Below, piece after piece: positions 8,101-17,758 of a DNA stretch of 64,000 nt (its first letter is position 1; every line of letters starts with the position of its first letter). Position numbers and translations under genes: made by a program. Source of the DNA: Paenibacillus sp. RC67 (lineage in GTDB: Bacteria; Bacillota; Bacilli; Paenibacillales; NBRC-103111); the NCBI RefSeq assembly GCF_030020805.1, contig NZ_CP125098.1, positions 6,223,501-6,287,500 of the forward strand, in the 5' to 3' direction. The notes beneath the pieces were generated by a model. That model saw only the letters and a program-made list of their open reading frames with translations. It made no database searches and was not told where the DNA came from.

Positions 8101-9639
8101 TTAATCCAGCAGGGTAAGGGCCTCCTTGGCCGGACCTTCGATCACATCGCCTTTGAACGAATATCGCGATCCATGACAAGGACAATCCCATGTTCGCTCC
8201 GCCTCATTCCACTCCACCTCGCACCCCATGTGCGTACAGGTTGTATCTACGACAAATAGCTTTCCGTTCGAGTCTCGGTAAGCCCCGGCTCTTTTCCCGT
8301 TTACCTGAACAACGGAGCCCTCGTCCAGTGCCAGTTCGTCCGGATCTCTGCGTGTCAGCTCCATCTTCCCGGCTGCGAAATTCATGGCTACGTTGGCATT
8401 CTGCATAATGAATGTTTTGATGCCCGGGTCGGCATGAAACCTCTGGGGAGTGAATACTTCCTTGTAGGGACTTTCCTCCCCAACGATAAGTTTCGTGTTC
8501 AGCATGGCCGCAGCTATACTGTTCGTCATTCCCCATTTGCGATAGCCGGTTGCCATGAAATGATTCGGAACGTCAGGCCATTGCTGACCAATGTAAGGCA
8601 TTTTATCCAAGGTATAAATATCTTGAGCTGACCAGCGGTGTACAATCTCACGGAGTCCGAACGTCTCATCTCCAAACTGCTGCAAATGCTCATAGTATTG
8701 AAAGGTACATAAACCCTGCCCCGTCTTATGGCCCTCACCGCCTATAATAACGGCTGGCTCCCCATCGATAAGCAGGGATCGAAGAGAACGCTTCGGATTT
8801 TCCGCACTGATATACATCCCACCGGGATAGGCCTTCTTGGTACGAACAGCAAGCACATAAGAGCGTTCCGCATGCAGCCGGGCAAAATAAAATCCCTTTA
8901 GATCATTAAATGGAAAGTGCGATGCGCTGACTACGTATTGACAAGTTACTTCAGGTCCATGCTTCGTCCTCACTATCGATTGCTTCTCCAAAGTCGACTC
9001 TACAACCGTCGTCTGCTCAAAAATTTGTCCGCCCATCCGGATAATCTCCTCTGTGAGTCGAATCAGGAATGGTACCGGGTTGAAGCAAGCCTGATTCTTC
9101 ATAAGAACAGCCGCTTTCGTTTCAAAAGGCAAAGGCGCAGCATCGACGTATTCCCCCGGGATGCCGAGTTTCTCATATGCCTTATATTCATCCTGAACCT
9201 TCTGAACATATTCGTCGAGGTTCGTATAGACATAAGCATCCTCTTCGTTTAATTGACAGTCGATGTCCAGTTCAGCGACCGTATCCTTCACAAACGCAAT
9301 GGCTTCATGGTTCGCTTCGTAATATAAACGAGCCTTTTCCTCCCCGAAATGGGCGATAAATTCATTGTATATAAGGTCGTGCTGGGCCGTTACTTTGGCC
9401 GTAGTCGAGCCCGTCGTCCCTTCCAGAATACGGCCTGCATTCAGAACGACGACCTTCATGCCTCGTTTAGCCAATAGATAGGCAGTGGTAATACCGGTTA
9501 TCCCCCCACCGATTACCGCAACATCAGCCTGTAAATTATCGGTCAACTTGGGGAACTGGGGGATATTCGTTGAGCGCAGCCAGTAGGAGCCGGGAAATTG
9601 CGGCAGGCTGCCTGCAGTGGTCTCTCTATGCAAAGTCAT
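8101..9639 (-). CDS. yhfW: FAD-dependent oxidoreductase with C-terminal Rieske [2Fe-2S] domain (YhfW-like)
   Basis: A 512-aa two-domain protein. The N-terminal DAO-type FAD domain has a dinucleotide-binding GGGITGITTAYLLAKRG. The C-terminal Rieske domain has CTHMGC and CPCHG, giving the two Cys and two His ligands at about 468-470 and 486-489. The arrangement matches Bacillus subtilis YhfW, whose substrate is not firmly known. AAGGAG sits nine bases before the internal ATG at 9639, so the in-frame ATG at 9672 is not used. It is a single gene ended by the terminator at 8031-8068. Confidence 0.9.
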   Translation of the reverse strand: MTLHRETTAGSLPQFPGSYWLRSTNIPQFPKLTDNLQADVAVIGGGITGITTAYLLAKRGMKVVVLNAGRILEGTTGSTTAKVTAQHDLIYNEFIAHFGEEKARLYYEANHEAIAFVKDTVAELDIDCQLNEEDAYVYTNLDEYVQKVQDEYKAYEKLGIPGEYVDAAPLPFETKAAVLMKNQACFNPVPFLIRLTEEIIRMGGQIFEQTTVVESTLEKQSIVRTKHGPEVTCQYVVSASHFPFNDLKGFYFARLHAERSYVLAVRTKKAYPGGMYISAENPKRSLRSLLIDGEPAVIIGGEGHKTGQGLCTFQYYEHLQQFGDETFGLREIVHRWSAQDIYTLDKMPYIGQQWPDVPNHFMATGYRKWGMTNSIAAAMLNTKLIVGEESPYKEVFTPQRFHADPGIKTFIMQNANVAMNFAAGKMELTRRDPDELALDEGSVVQVNGKRAGAYRDSNGKLFVVDTTCTHMGCEVEWNEAERTWDCPCHGSRYSFKGDVIEGPAKEALTLLD

Positions 9640-9751
9640 TGTCCAATTACTCCTTAATTCCATTTTCTGCATAGGGTTTCCTTCCCCTTCTCATTCTATC
9701 CGCAACACCAGATTTGAAGTATGATTTGCAGAACGGTTTTCAGAAGCCGTT

Positions 9752-10612
9752 CTACTTATTTGCTCTAATCTTTTTCCGGTATTGAAGCGGAGTTATAAAG
9801 GCAATCTTTTTAAAAACCCGGTTGAAATGTCCTACATGATCGTAGCCAACCGCTCCTGCAATAGCAATAATCTTCTCATCTGTCTCCGCCAGCAGCCGCT
9901 GCGACTCCTTCACTCGAGCCATCTGGACATATTCCACGATGCCAACCCCCGTCAGCTTTTTGAACATACGACACAAATAATAAGGACTTATATAAAACTG
10001 CTCGGAAAGCATCGCAATCGTAATGTCTTCTTTGTAATTTTTCATTAAATAACGGGCTACCTGCGTGATCTTTCCATGGAGCGGTTTGGATGAATCCGAT
10101 TCGCTCTCATTTTGGACACCCCATCGGCATATCAGGAGCAGCAGCTCGCTCAACAGCGCTCGGACAAACATCGAATAGCCTTTCGGACCCTTCTTTAATT
10201 CGTTCATCATTTTGTACATGAGACTCTTTACGATAGCTTGATCGTCCCTGCTCAGCTTCAGCACCCCAGAACCGCAAGGAAAAGGCAAAACTGCAGGACT
10301 ATCCTCATCCTCCTTCGGCAAGCTAATAAATTCATCCGTGAAATTAATAAGGAGCCGCTCGTGTCCAGGCTCACCCAGATCTGCCGTATGATGCAGCTCA
10401 TTCTTATTGATAATGACGAGATCCCCTTTTTGAGCTGCCACGACTCGGTCTTGTATGAAATAGTTACGTTCCCCAGACAGTAAATAATAAATTTCATAAT
10501 GCTTCTCATGAACATGGCTTTTTTTCTGATCGTAAGGATGCTTGCGCAGCAGGTGGCTGAAATGTAGTGTGCGACGTGCATTGTTGTATTGGAACAATGT
10601 GTACTCTTGCAT
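9752..10612 (-). CDS. AraC-family regulator with cupin sensing domain
   Basis: A 286-aa regulator. The N-terminal cupin has HVHEKHYEIYYLLSGERNYFI and VVAAQKGDLVIINKNELHHT. The C-terminal double helix-turn-helix runs ITIAMLSEQFYISPYYLCRMFKKLTGVGIVEY, then IAGAVGYDHVGHFNRVFKKIAFITPLQYRKK. GGGGGAA precedes the ATG. It is divergent from a sugar-binding lipoprotein gene, its probable target. Confidence 0.9.
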   Translation of the reverse strand: MQEYTLFQYNNARRTLHFSHLLRKHPYDQKKSHVHEKHYEIYYLLSGERNYFIQDRVVAAQKGDLVIINKNELHHTADLGEPGHERLLINFTDEFISLPKEDEDSPAVLPFPCGSGVLKLSRDDQAIVKSLMYKMMNELKKGPKGYSMFVRALLSELLLLICRWGVQNESESDSSKPLHGKITQVARYLMKNYKEDITIAMLSEQFYISPYYLCRMFKKLTGVGIVEYVQMARVKESQRLLAETDEKIIAIAGAVGYDHVGHFNRVFKKIAFITPLQYRKKIRANK

Positions 10613-10780
10613 TGACTTCCCCCTTTCTCACAAAAGTCATCATTCGCAATATAGGTGAAGAATACGACTTTCAAGCAATATTATGGCAAGAAAATAACCA
10701 AGGATTGCATTAAGATGAGTTTAAACTGAAAGCCTTTTCATTAAAAGACTTGCTTTTAAAATATGAGTAGAGGTGAGATT

Positions 10781-12085
10781 ATGCATGCAAAAGCAAAAAT
10801 CATGATGGCTGGCTGCTTGGTCCTGACAAGCTGGCTTATAGGTTGCTCCAATGAACAAAAACCTGCTAAGACCGTGGAATCTAGTGTAGATTTGAGCCAA
10901 CCTGCCGAGCTAGTGTTCTATTCCAACAGCGGCGACCCCGTGGAAAGCTTCGACGATCGGTTCGGAAATGCTATCCGCAAAAAATTCCCTCAATATAAAA
11001 TTACTTATTTACAAAAAACGAAGGGCCAAACACTCGACGAGCTGATGGCTGCCAACGCCCCCATTGATATTTACTGGGAATCCGTCGGACAATTCGTCAG
11101 CGGATTGCTCAAATACAAGCTGGAATATGATATGACCCCGCTCATCCAGAAGAACAATGTGGACTTAAGTCGATTCGAGCCCACAACTATTGAGGCAATG
11201 AAGATGATTTCGAACGGCAAATTATATGGACTCCCTGTATCCAACAACAATATGGCGCTCTTTTACAACAAAGATATATTTGATCGCTTCGGAGTTCCCT
11301 ATCCTAAAGATGGCATGACCTGGGACGATGTGGTTGAGCTTAATAAGAAGCTAACGCGGACCGACAACGGTAAAGCTTACCTTGGCTTCGGCATGTCCAA
11401 CATTCATTATTTCCGTATGAATTCCTTCTCTCTTCCCTATGTGGACCCGAAGACAGAAAAGGCAACGATCACCGATCCCCGCTGGAAAACCATTTACGAG
11501 TCAGCCATCCTAAGGCCTGCGCAGCTTGATGGCTTCCAAGCCAGCATCGAAAGCAGACAGCTGCTGCCGGAGGCAGACACGATGTTCTGGAAAGATCAAA
11601 CGGTTGCCATGTATGGCTATCAATCTTATTTGTTCGCGCAAAAGGATTTATCTAGTCTCAACTGGGACATGGTCTCTTACCCGACCTTCAAGGAGCTGCC
11701 TGGTATAGGGTCGCAATCTTATCCTACTTACTTCAGCATTACGAACACGAGCAAGTACAAAGAACAAGCCATGGAGGTCATTAAATATTTGATCTCTTTG
11801 GAATTTCAGACCGAGCTGTCCAAGAAGGGCATTATGACCGTCCTAACTGATAAAAATGTCCAGAACGTTTTCGGGCAATCCGGATATGCCAAGGACAAAA
11901 ATTTGAAGTCGGTATTTTATAATCAGTTTGCTCCGATTTCCCCCAAAACCTTGTATGATGCCGAAGCCGAGAAAGCGTACCGCGCTCCTCTTATCCCAAT
12001 GGCGCAAGGCAAGAAGGACATCAATACCGCATTCCGCGAAGTAGAAGAAGGCGTGACCAAAGCCGTAGCCGATATGAAAAAATAA
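10781..12085 (+). CDS. Family 1 extracellular solute-binding lipoprotein (sugar ABC transporter)
   Basis: A 434-aa substrate-binding protein of the MalE/UgpB type. The signal peptide ends in lipobox LIGC. The body has the family landmarks FSNGKLYGLPVSNNNMALFYNKDIFDRFG-like region and a late EVIKYLISLEFQTELSKKG. I moved the start to the ATG at 10781, which has GAGGTGA upstream; the ORF can open at 10763 without one. No permease or ATPase genes are adjacent, so it must use components encoded elsewhere. It lies between an AraC regulator and a GH36 alpha-galactosidase, suggesting an alpha-galactoside or related oligosaccharide as ligand (inference). A cre-like TGAAAGCCTTTTCA with one core mismatch lies upstream near 10729. 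Confidence 0.88.
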   Translation: MHAKAKIMMAGCLVLTSWLIGCSNEQKPAKTVESSVDLSQPAELVFYSNSGDPVESFDDRFGNAIRKKFPQYKITYLQKTKGQTLDELMAANAPIDIYWESVGQFVSGLLKYKLEYDMTPLIQKNNVDLSRFEPTTIEAMKMISNGKLYGLPVSNNNMALFYNKDIFDRFGVPYPKDGMTWDDVVELNKKLTRTDNGKAYLGFGMSNIHYFRMNSFSLPYVDPKTEKATITDPRWKTIYESAILRPAQLDGFQASIESRQLLPEADTMFWKDQTVAMYGYQSYLFAQKDLSSLNWDMVSYPTFKELPGIGSQSYPTYFSITNTSKYKEQAMEVIKYLISLEFQTELSKKGIMTVLTDKNVQNVFGQSGYAKDKNLKSVFYNQFAPISPKTLYDAEAEKAYRAPLIPMAQGKKDINTAFREVEEGVTKAVADMKK

Positions 12086-12099
12086 CTGTTGCTTTGAAG

Positions 12100-12136
12100 A
12101 AAGGGCCCTCCACCTTGTTGGAAGGCCCTTCTGTTT
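12100..12136. terminator. Terminator between convergent lipoprotein and alpha-galactosidase genes
   Basis: AAGGGCCCTCCA and TTGGAAGGCCCTT form a near-perfect stem; the outer A and T stretches allow action on both strands. Confidence 0.8.
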
Positions 12137-12139
12137 AAT

Positions 12140-13909
12140 TTAAACGGGCGTGCACACTAGCACTCTTCCCCCATGCGAATCCATTCGAACTTGAAGCTCA
12201 CCGCTGTACTCGCCAAGGTCTTCATCACTCCAATAATCGGTTACTCGATGCGTGCCTTCGAGCGGAACATTCAACTCTTTCTCTTCATCGTCCCAGTTGA
12301 ACAGGCATAGCATTTGACGATCCTCATGCTGGATTCTGCCCACCGTAAACGTCGTGTCGTCGAAACGGGCGGCCTTACCAGTATCTGCAATCAGCTTTTG
12401 CAGCACCTGAATATTTTTATCTGGCAGCTGATACAGCAAATCTCCGCTTAGAATCATTCCACCTGAAGCCGCGATGAATGCTTTGTGAAATTCGAACTCG
12501 GGCTCTGTGAGTGTCGATTTCTTGACAACGATTTCACCGTTTTTTCTGCTGCTCAAATCTAGGCTCTCCAGAACGATAACATCCGGATCGTTAAACCATA
12601 ACGTGTCATGCTGCCAATTGCGGTAAAACAGCTCTCTTGCATTGTCAGAAACATGCTTCCAGTCTCTGAAAATGTCATTCGTCACCCGATTTCCATGAAT
12701 CAGTCCGAGAATCGGCCAGAACGGCGCGTTGCAGCCAAGCACGAAGCTGTCACTTCCGACCTCATCGACTATTGCTTTAATACCTAACCGGAAGGCTTCC
12801 ACCCTTGTTGCATTCGAGTCATAACGAACGCCTCCCGGCAAGCAGCCGTAAGCCAGGAAATCTAGCTTGAAATAGCGTATTCCCCATTCGTCATGCATAA
12901 CCCGGGAAATATGCCGCAAATAATTTTGCGCTTCAGGATGGGTTCCATCCAGCATGTACCACTCGCGTTTTCGTCCTATTTCGTTAATAGGATTCCCCTG
13001 TTCATCATGTACGAGCCAGTCGGGATGCTCCTTGAACAGATTCGATTCCGTGCTGATAATAAAGGGGGAAATATAACCCGCCGCTTCCACCCCTTCCGCC
13101 CGGATGCCATCACAGATCGTTTTCATATCAGCACCTAACGAAGGTCTTGGAATCAGCCAATCTCCATTATGTGCTTCATAGCCTCCATCAATTTGAATCC
13201 GTTTCAGCTCCGGAATACGCTCGGCAATACCTCGCGCATTCTCGTACAGCCCTTGTGCGGTCATCGGCCGCAAGCAGTAATAGGAGCACCAACCGCTTGG
13301 GATTTCGTGATACTCCATCCTTGGGTGATTCTCTTGGATGCTTTCCACTAAATGATCGTAGAGCTGATGTGGGTTAGAGCCTCTAGTGATCAAAAACGAC
13401 TCCAGCTCCCATGATTGCCCCGGCTCCAGAGTCATCCCTTCCGTGTCCATTACAATTTCCATATAGCTGTCCTTGAATCGGAATTCTCCGACAAAACGAT
13501 TGCAAGAAGTAAATGCCATCAATACATGATCTTGCTGTTGCGGCGATAACTGAATGAGGTTGTACACCGTCCATAAGTTTTCGTTATATTTGGTCTTCGG
13601 TAGTCTAAAAAAGTCCCAATCGGTCCCATAAGCCCCGATTAATTGCGGCGAAGCCAACGTCCCTTCATATTGGCACAGCATCATGAACCCTTCTCCATAA
13701 AAAGGCGTTTCGGGTTTCAATGGGAGTTCGCCGGCAAACAGAACCGCCTCTTGAATTTTAAGCGGTTTATTCGATGTATTGATAACCTTAGCCTGCAGTC
13801 GGCCTCCCTGCCATTCCTTCTCCATACGCGCCTCACTTTCCGACGCAATGGTTCCATCCAATAATCGAATGATGGAGCTTCCAGACTTGATAACGCTTTC
13901 AATTAGCAT
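12140..13909 (-). CDS. GH36-type alpha-galactosidase
   Basis: A 589-aa clan GH-D glycosidase that releases terminal alpha-galactose from raffinose-type sugars or galactomannan fragments. There is no signal peptide, so it is cytoplasmic. The N-terminal beta-sandwich is followed by a TIM barrel with PSGWCSYYC, LKRIQIDGGYE, GYISPFIIS and the nucleophile motif YFKLDFL. The NDIFRDW segment probably carries the acid/base Asp. A C-terminal beta domain ends the protein. It is shorter than the ~700-residue GH36 enzymes and closer to the compact subgroup. GAGGAGGT lies 11 bases before the ATG. Converges with the sugar-binding lipoprotein gene. Confidence 0.85.
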   Translation of the reverse strand: MLIESVIKSGSSIIRLLDGTIASESEARMEKEWQGGRLQAKVINTSNKPLKIQEAVLFAGELPLKPETPFYGEGFMMLCQYEGTLASPQLIGAYGTDWDFFRLPKTKYNENLWTVYNLIQLSPQQQDHVLMAFTSCNRFVGEFRFKDSYMEIVMDTEGMTLEPGQSWELESFLITRGSNPHQLYDHLVESIQENHPRMEYHEIPSGWCSYYCLRPMTAQGLYENARGIAERIPELKRIQIDGGYEAHNGDWLIPRPSLGADMKTICDGIRAEGVEAAGYISPFIISTESNLFKEHPDWLVHDEQGNPINEIGRKREWYMLDGTHPEAQNYLRHISRVMHDEWGIRYFKLDFLAYGCLPGGVRYDSNATRVEAFRLGIKAIVDEVGSDSFVLGCNAPFWPILGLIHGNRVTNDIFRDWKHVSDNARELFYRNWQHDTLWFNDPDVIVLESLDLSSRKNGEIVVKKSTLTEPEFEFHKAFIAASGGMILSGDLLYQLPDKNIQVLQKLIADTGKAARFDDTTFTVGRIQHEDRQMLCLFNWDDEEKELNVPLEGTHRVTDYWSDEDLGEYSGELQVRMDSHGGRVLVCTPV

Positions 13910-14032
13910 GAACTCAACTACCTCCTCTAGTAATGAAACCTTACTCCAATAACTCTATCATTTTACAGCATTACCCATTTCATTTGTATGTTATTATTTA
14001 TGATATCCCTGTAAAAATCCGAGGTGGAACAG

Positions 14033-14509
14033 ATGATCCTTTCATTAATTGCAGCCATGGCGAAAAATCGTGTAATCGGCAGCGACGCAGACATTCCGTG
14101 GAACATTCCCGGTGAACAAAAACGATTTAGGGACCTAACGCTGGGCAAAACCATCATTATGGGCAGAGTAACCTACGAATCTATCGGCAAGCCCTTGCCT
14201 GGGCGTAACACCATCGTCATTTCCAAAACAAAGCAGATAGAGCTCGATCATTGCACAACCGTATCTTCCTTGGAAGAGGCGCTCCGTTTAGTACAGCTTG
14301 AAGAAGAGGTGCTCGTGGCTGGCGGCGGACAGATCTATGCTGAAGCCATGCCGTTGGCTGACAAAATCTATTTGACGGTTGTTGATGCGGAGATTGCAGG
14401 CAATATTTATTTCCCGCCGTTCGATCCGGAGCATTTCAACATTACTTACGATCAGCATGTGGACGACGCCTCCATTCCGTATACCTACTATACCTTCGAG
14501 AAAAAGTGA
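14033..14509 (+). CDS. dfrA: Dihydrofolate reductase, DfrA12-like
   Basis: 158 aa; reduces dihydrofolate to tetrahydrofolate with NADPH. The N-terminus MILSLIAAMAKNRVIGSDADIPW is that of DHFR, followed by IPGEQKRFRDLT and GKTIIMGRVTYESIGKPLPGRNT. The active-site acidic residue is Glu28, in a GEQ motif, instead of the Asp found in most chromosomal DHFRs. GEQ at this place is a mark of the mobile trimethoprim-resistant DfrA1/DfrA12 enzymes, and the next 25 residues read very much like DfrA12 as I remember it. The ATG at 14033 is preferred over GTG at 14024, which lies inside the GAGGTGG ribosome site. There is no thyA beside it, so it may be a second, accessory DHFR. Confidence 0.92.
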   Translation: MILSLIAAMAKNRVIGSDADIPWNIPGEQKRFRDLTLGKTIIMGRVTYESIGKPLPGRNTIVISKTKQIELDHCTTVSSLEEALRLVQLEEEVLVAGGGQIYAEAMPLADKIYLTVVDAEIAGNIYFPPFDPEHFNITYDQHVDDASIPYTYYTFEKK

Positions 14510-14526
14510 AATTCCCACCGTTATGG

Positions 14527-14567
14527 AAAAAAATACCCGCAACCTTCACATAGAAGGTTGCGGGTAT
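14527..14567 (-). terminator. Terminator of the cstA-ybdD operon
   Basis: A 15-bp perfect stem (14533-14547 with 14553-14567, loop ACATA) is followed by a T-tract on the minus strand. On the plus strand there is no T-tract, so it mainly serves the minus operon. Confidence 0.85.
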
Positions 14568-14593
14568 CATCTGTCTATAGCCAAGTCTGCCGT

Positions 14594-14797
14594 TTAGCAG
14601 CAGCGAGATATTTTACCACCTTTGGCATTATAGCGCGCATCCTGCGCTTCACGGAAAAACTGCTCTCTCGTTTGTATAGGCTCGTCAGGATGCTGCTCCT
14701 TCATATGCTCAACATACCGTTCATAATTGGGCATCCCAATAAGCAAATCAAGAAACTGATTCCGGTATTTGAGCACTTCCTTCACAGCATCAAACAT
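14594..14797 (-). CDS. ybdD: YbdD/YjiX family small protein (DUF466)
   Basis: 67 aa, basic, with the family pattern MPNYERYVEHMKEQHPDEPIQ, REQFFREAQDARYN and a Cys-Cys end. Members are encoded immediately after CstA/BtsT transporters and are thought to modulate them; the biochemical role is not well defined. The start overlaps the cstA stop by eight bases and its GGGAGGTG lies within cstA, so the two are translationally coupled. Confidence 0.9.
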   Translation of the reverse strand: MFDAVKEVLKYRNQFLDLLIGMPNYERYVEHMKEQHPDEPIQTREQFFREAQDARYNAKGGKISRCC

Positions 14798-16877
14798 ATT
14801 TAGGCACCTCCCGATTTGGTTTGCCGCCCCGTTCCTCGTATGGCGCTTCCACCAGCGGAGCCGGTTTATTGTTCAGTACCCGGAACCATACGCGAATGGA
14901 GGAGATCAACACGGCAATCACAATAAGCATGAACAGACCGCATAACACCGCATCCAAATAATCGCTTGTAATGATTTGCTGCATTTGTGCAGGATTCTTG
15001 GCAGGCGCCATCAGCTTGCCGTTAACTAGCGCATTCTTGTACATCTGGGCGTGAGACAAGAACCCAATATTGGTTGCCTTGTGGAACAGCTTTTGCCACC
15101 CTGCGGTTAAAGTAACGATTAACAGCCAGGCCGTAGGCAATAGGGTAACCCATGCATATTTCTTCTTACCCATTTTAAACAAGATTGTGGTTCCGAGCAG
15201 CAGGGCCATTCCAGCCAGCATTTGGTTGGCGATACCGAACAACGCCCACAGCGAATTGATGCCTCCTAGAGGATCAATAACCCCTTGGTACAAGAAGTAA
15301 CCCCAACCAGCTACGCAAATAGCTGTCGCTACCACATTGCCTACCATCGATTCCGTATTGCCTAAAGGCTTAACGACACTACCAAGTATTTCCTGAATCA
15401 TAAATCGTCCTACCCTGGTTCCTGCATCGATCGTCGTTAAGATGAATAATGCTTCGAACAAGATCGCGAAGTGATACCAGAAAGCCATCAACGCCTTGCC
15501 GCCAATGACATTCGATAAAATGTGCGACATCCCAATGGCGAACGTAGGAGCACCGCCCGTACGGGATATAATCGTGCTTTCCCCCACGTCCTTGGCCATA
15601 TTGGTCAAGTCGTCAGGTGTGATCGTAAAGCCCCACGAGCTAATGGTTGCTGCAGCCTTCACTGCGTCCGTTCCGATAGCTGCTGCCGGGCTGTTAATAG
15701 CGAAATAAGTGCCTGGTGTAATGACGCAAGCTGCAATCAGTGCCATAATAGCTACGAACGATTCCGTCAGCATGGCGCCGTAACCGATCGGGCGGGCATG
15801 CGATTCTCGCTCCAGCATTTTCGGTGTCGTACCGGAAGAAACCAACGCATGAAACCCTGAAACAGCTCCACAGGCTATTGTGATAAATAGAAAAGGAAAC
15901 AGGTTACCGGAAAAAACGGGCCCGGTTCCATCCAAAAACTTCGTTGTAGCCGGCATGGCAAGATCAGGCATAACGATCAGAATTCCGACTGCCAAGCCAG
16001 CTATCGTACCGATCTTCAAGAATGTGCTCAAGTAATCGCGAGGCGCCAGCAGCAGCCATACAGGCATTGCGGATGCAATAAAGCCATAAGCAATCATCAT
16101 GAGAGCTATCGTTTCCCCGCTGAAGCTGAACATAGCGGATAATGCTGGGCTCTCCGCTACATATTTACCTGCGATAAGCGAAGCCAACAGCAAAATAACA
16201 CCCATTATAGACGCTTCCACTACGCGGCCCGGACGAATATATCGCATGTAGAGCCCCATAAGAATCGCAATAGGAATCGTAGCTGCTATTGTAAACATGC
16301 CCCAAGGGCTGCCGATCAATGCTTTAACGACAACTAATGCAAGGACCGCCAGCAAAATAACCATAATCCCAAGAATCCCGACCATCGCGATGATCCCGGT
16401 TACAGAGCCAAGCTCGTCCTTAATCATCTCGCCAAGCGACTTCCCATTGCGTCTTGTCGACGCAAATAAGATGACAAAGTCCTGGACGGCTCCACCAAGA
16501 ATAACCCCGACTATAATCCACAGTGTTCCCGGCAAATACCCCATCTGTGCTGCCAATACCGGACCAACAAGCGGGCCTGCACCCGCTATAGCGGCAAAAT
16601 GGTGACCAAAGAGTACCCATTTATTCGTCGGTACGAAGTCTTTACCGTCATTTTTTATTTCGGCCGGCGTCCTCCGATTATCGTCCAGCCCGAACACTTT
16701 ATTGGCAAGAAACTTGCTATAGAAGCGATAGGCCACCGCATAAAATGCAACTGCTGCCACAACGAGCCAAATGGCATTGATCGATTCTCCTCTGTTTAAA
16801 GCGAGCATGGCAAAGCCGAATGCCCCAAGTACAGAAATAAGACCCCATATTACAATCGATTTAATGCCTCTAGCCAT
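14790..16877 (-). CDS. cstA: Carbon starvation protein CstA / BtsT-type pyruvate transporter
   Basis: A 695-aa polytopic membrane protein with at least 16 hydrophobic segments and the CstA signatures FGHHFAAIAGAGPLVGPVLAAQMGYLPGTLWIIVG-like region, GGAVQDFVILFASTRRNGKSLGEM and ERESHARPIGYGAMLTESFVA. The family imports pyruvate (BtsT, CstA in enterobacteria) or peptides. ATG at 16877 with GGAGGGG upstream. A LytS/LytT pair lies just upstream, as BtsS/BtsR do for BtsT, and a perfect cre site lies 46-61 bp before the start. It is probably induced by the pair and checked by CcpA. Confidence 0.93.
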   Translation of the reverse strand: MARGIKSIVIWGLISVLGAFGFAMLALNRGESINAIWLVVAAVAFYAVAYRFYSKFLANKVFGLDDNRRTPAEIKNDGKDFVPTNKWVLFGHHFAAIAGAGPLVGPVLAAQMGYLPGTLWIIVGVILGGAVQDFVILFASTRRNGKSLGEMIKDELGSVTGIIAMVGILGIMVILLAVLALVVVKALIGSPWGMFTIAATIPIAILMGLYMRYIRPGRVVEASIMGVILLLASLIAGKYVAESPALSAMFSFSGETIALMMIAYGFIASAMPVWLLLAPRDYLSTFLKIGTIAGLAVGILIVMPDLAMPATTKFLDGTGPVFSGNLFPFLFITIACGAVSGFHALVSSGTTPKMLERESHARPIGYGAMLTESFVAIMALIAACVITPGTYFAINSPAAAIGTDAVKAAATISSWGFTITPDDLTNMAKDVGESTIISRTGGAPTFAIGMSHILSNVIGGKALMAFWYHFAILFEALFILTTIDAGTRVGRFMIQEILGSVVKPLGNTESMVGNVVATAICVAGWGYFLYQGVIDPLGGINSLWALFGIANQMLAGMALLLGTTILFKMGKKKYAWVTLLPTAWLLIVTLTAGWQKLFHKATNIGFLSHAQMYKNALVNGKLMAPAKNPAQMQQIITSDYLDAVLCGLFMLIVIAVLISSIRVWFRVLNNKPAPLVEAPYEERGGKPNREVPKYV

Positions 16878-16923
16878 AATGAAACCCCTCCGTAATCTAA
16901 CAAATATTTGAACAAGTTGAACA

Positions 16924-16938
16924 TGATAACGCTTGCAA
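16924..16938 (-). promoter_or_regulatory. cre site upstream of cstA
   Basis: On the minus strand TTGCAAGCGTTATCA fits WTGNAANCGNWNNCW at every fixed position. Two direct TTGAACA copies (plus strand 16908-16914 and 16917-16923) lie between it and the gene and could be part of a regulator site. CcpA control of cstA is inferred. Confidence 0.6.
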
Positions 16939-17008
16939 GTAGTATATCTCGATTAATACCCCATGAATACCGCTATGACGCATCATGTCCAAAAGCGTGT
17001 TCAAGATG

Positions 17009-17758
17009 TTAAATTTCAAGCTTCAAGCGCAGGTCCTTAACATAGTTGCGGCTTACAGGAACCATGCTTTGCTGCGAATCGCTCATTATAACGTTGTAGG
17101 CTCCGTTCACCCAAGACTTCAATTCGACTATCGCTTCCATATGGATTAGATAGCTTTTGTGACAGCGAAAAAATCCGTAAGGAGTTAGCTTTTCCTCCAA
17201 GTCCTGCAGCGTGTAGGCCGCGTCATACGCTTTATCCTTCGTGTGAACGAGGACATGCTTTCCTTCCTTGCTTATGTATACGACATCTCTCGGTGATACA
17301 TACTTAATTCCTCCTTCGACCTCCAAAGCAAGCTTAACGCAAGCCATTTGCGCAGGACGCATCGTTTCCGTTTGAACTTTAACTGTCTTGCCTTGATCGA
17401 CCCGCTGAAGCTCCTTGAATACGTTGCTTACGTCATTATCATCATAGGGCTTCAGAATATAATGAAACGCACGCAGCTTGAACGCTTCGACGGCATATTG
17501 ATCATAAGCGGTAGAGAAAACAATTTTGACCTGAGGATTCAGCTCAGCTATCACCTGAGCCACCTGAAGTCCGTTCAAATCAGGCATTTCCATATCGAGA
17601 AAGAGAAGGTCTGGCGTGCAATCCTTTACTTTTTTGATCGCATCCATGCCTCCGACGGCTTGAATAACGGTATCCACATCATTTACCTGCTCAATCAAGT
17701 AGGCCAATTCCTCTCTGGCCGGCGCTTCATCATCGGCAATAACTATAGTCCATCCCAT
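17009..17758 (-). CDS. lytT: LytTR-family response regulator
   Basis: 249 aa. The receiver domain (residues 1-~120) has acidic pocket DDE, phosphoacceptor LFLDMEMPD, and KP at the expected place (HYILKPYDD). The LytTR DNA-binding domain follows (DVVYISKEGKHVLVHTKDKAYDAAYTLQDLEEKL, FFRCHKSYLIHMEAI). It pairs with the LytS-type kinase that overlaps its start by 16 bases, and most likely drives the downstream cstA. B. subtilis LytST responds to pyruvate, which fits the transporter next door. Confidence 0.93.
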   Translation of the reverse strand: MGWTIVIADDEAPAREELAYLIEQVNDVDTVIQAVGGMDAIKKVKDCTPDLLFLDMEMPDLNGLQVAQVIAELNPQVKIVFSTAYDQYAVEAFKLRAFHYILKPYDDNDVSNVFKELQRVDQGKTVKVQTETMRPAQMACVKLALEVEGGIKYVSPRDVVYISKEGKHVLVHTKDKAYDAAYTLQDLEEKLTPYGFFRCHKSYLIHMEAIVELKSWVNGAYNVIMSDSQQSMVPVSRNYVKDLRLKLEI

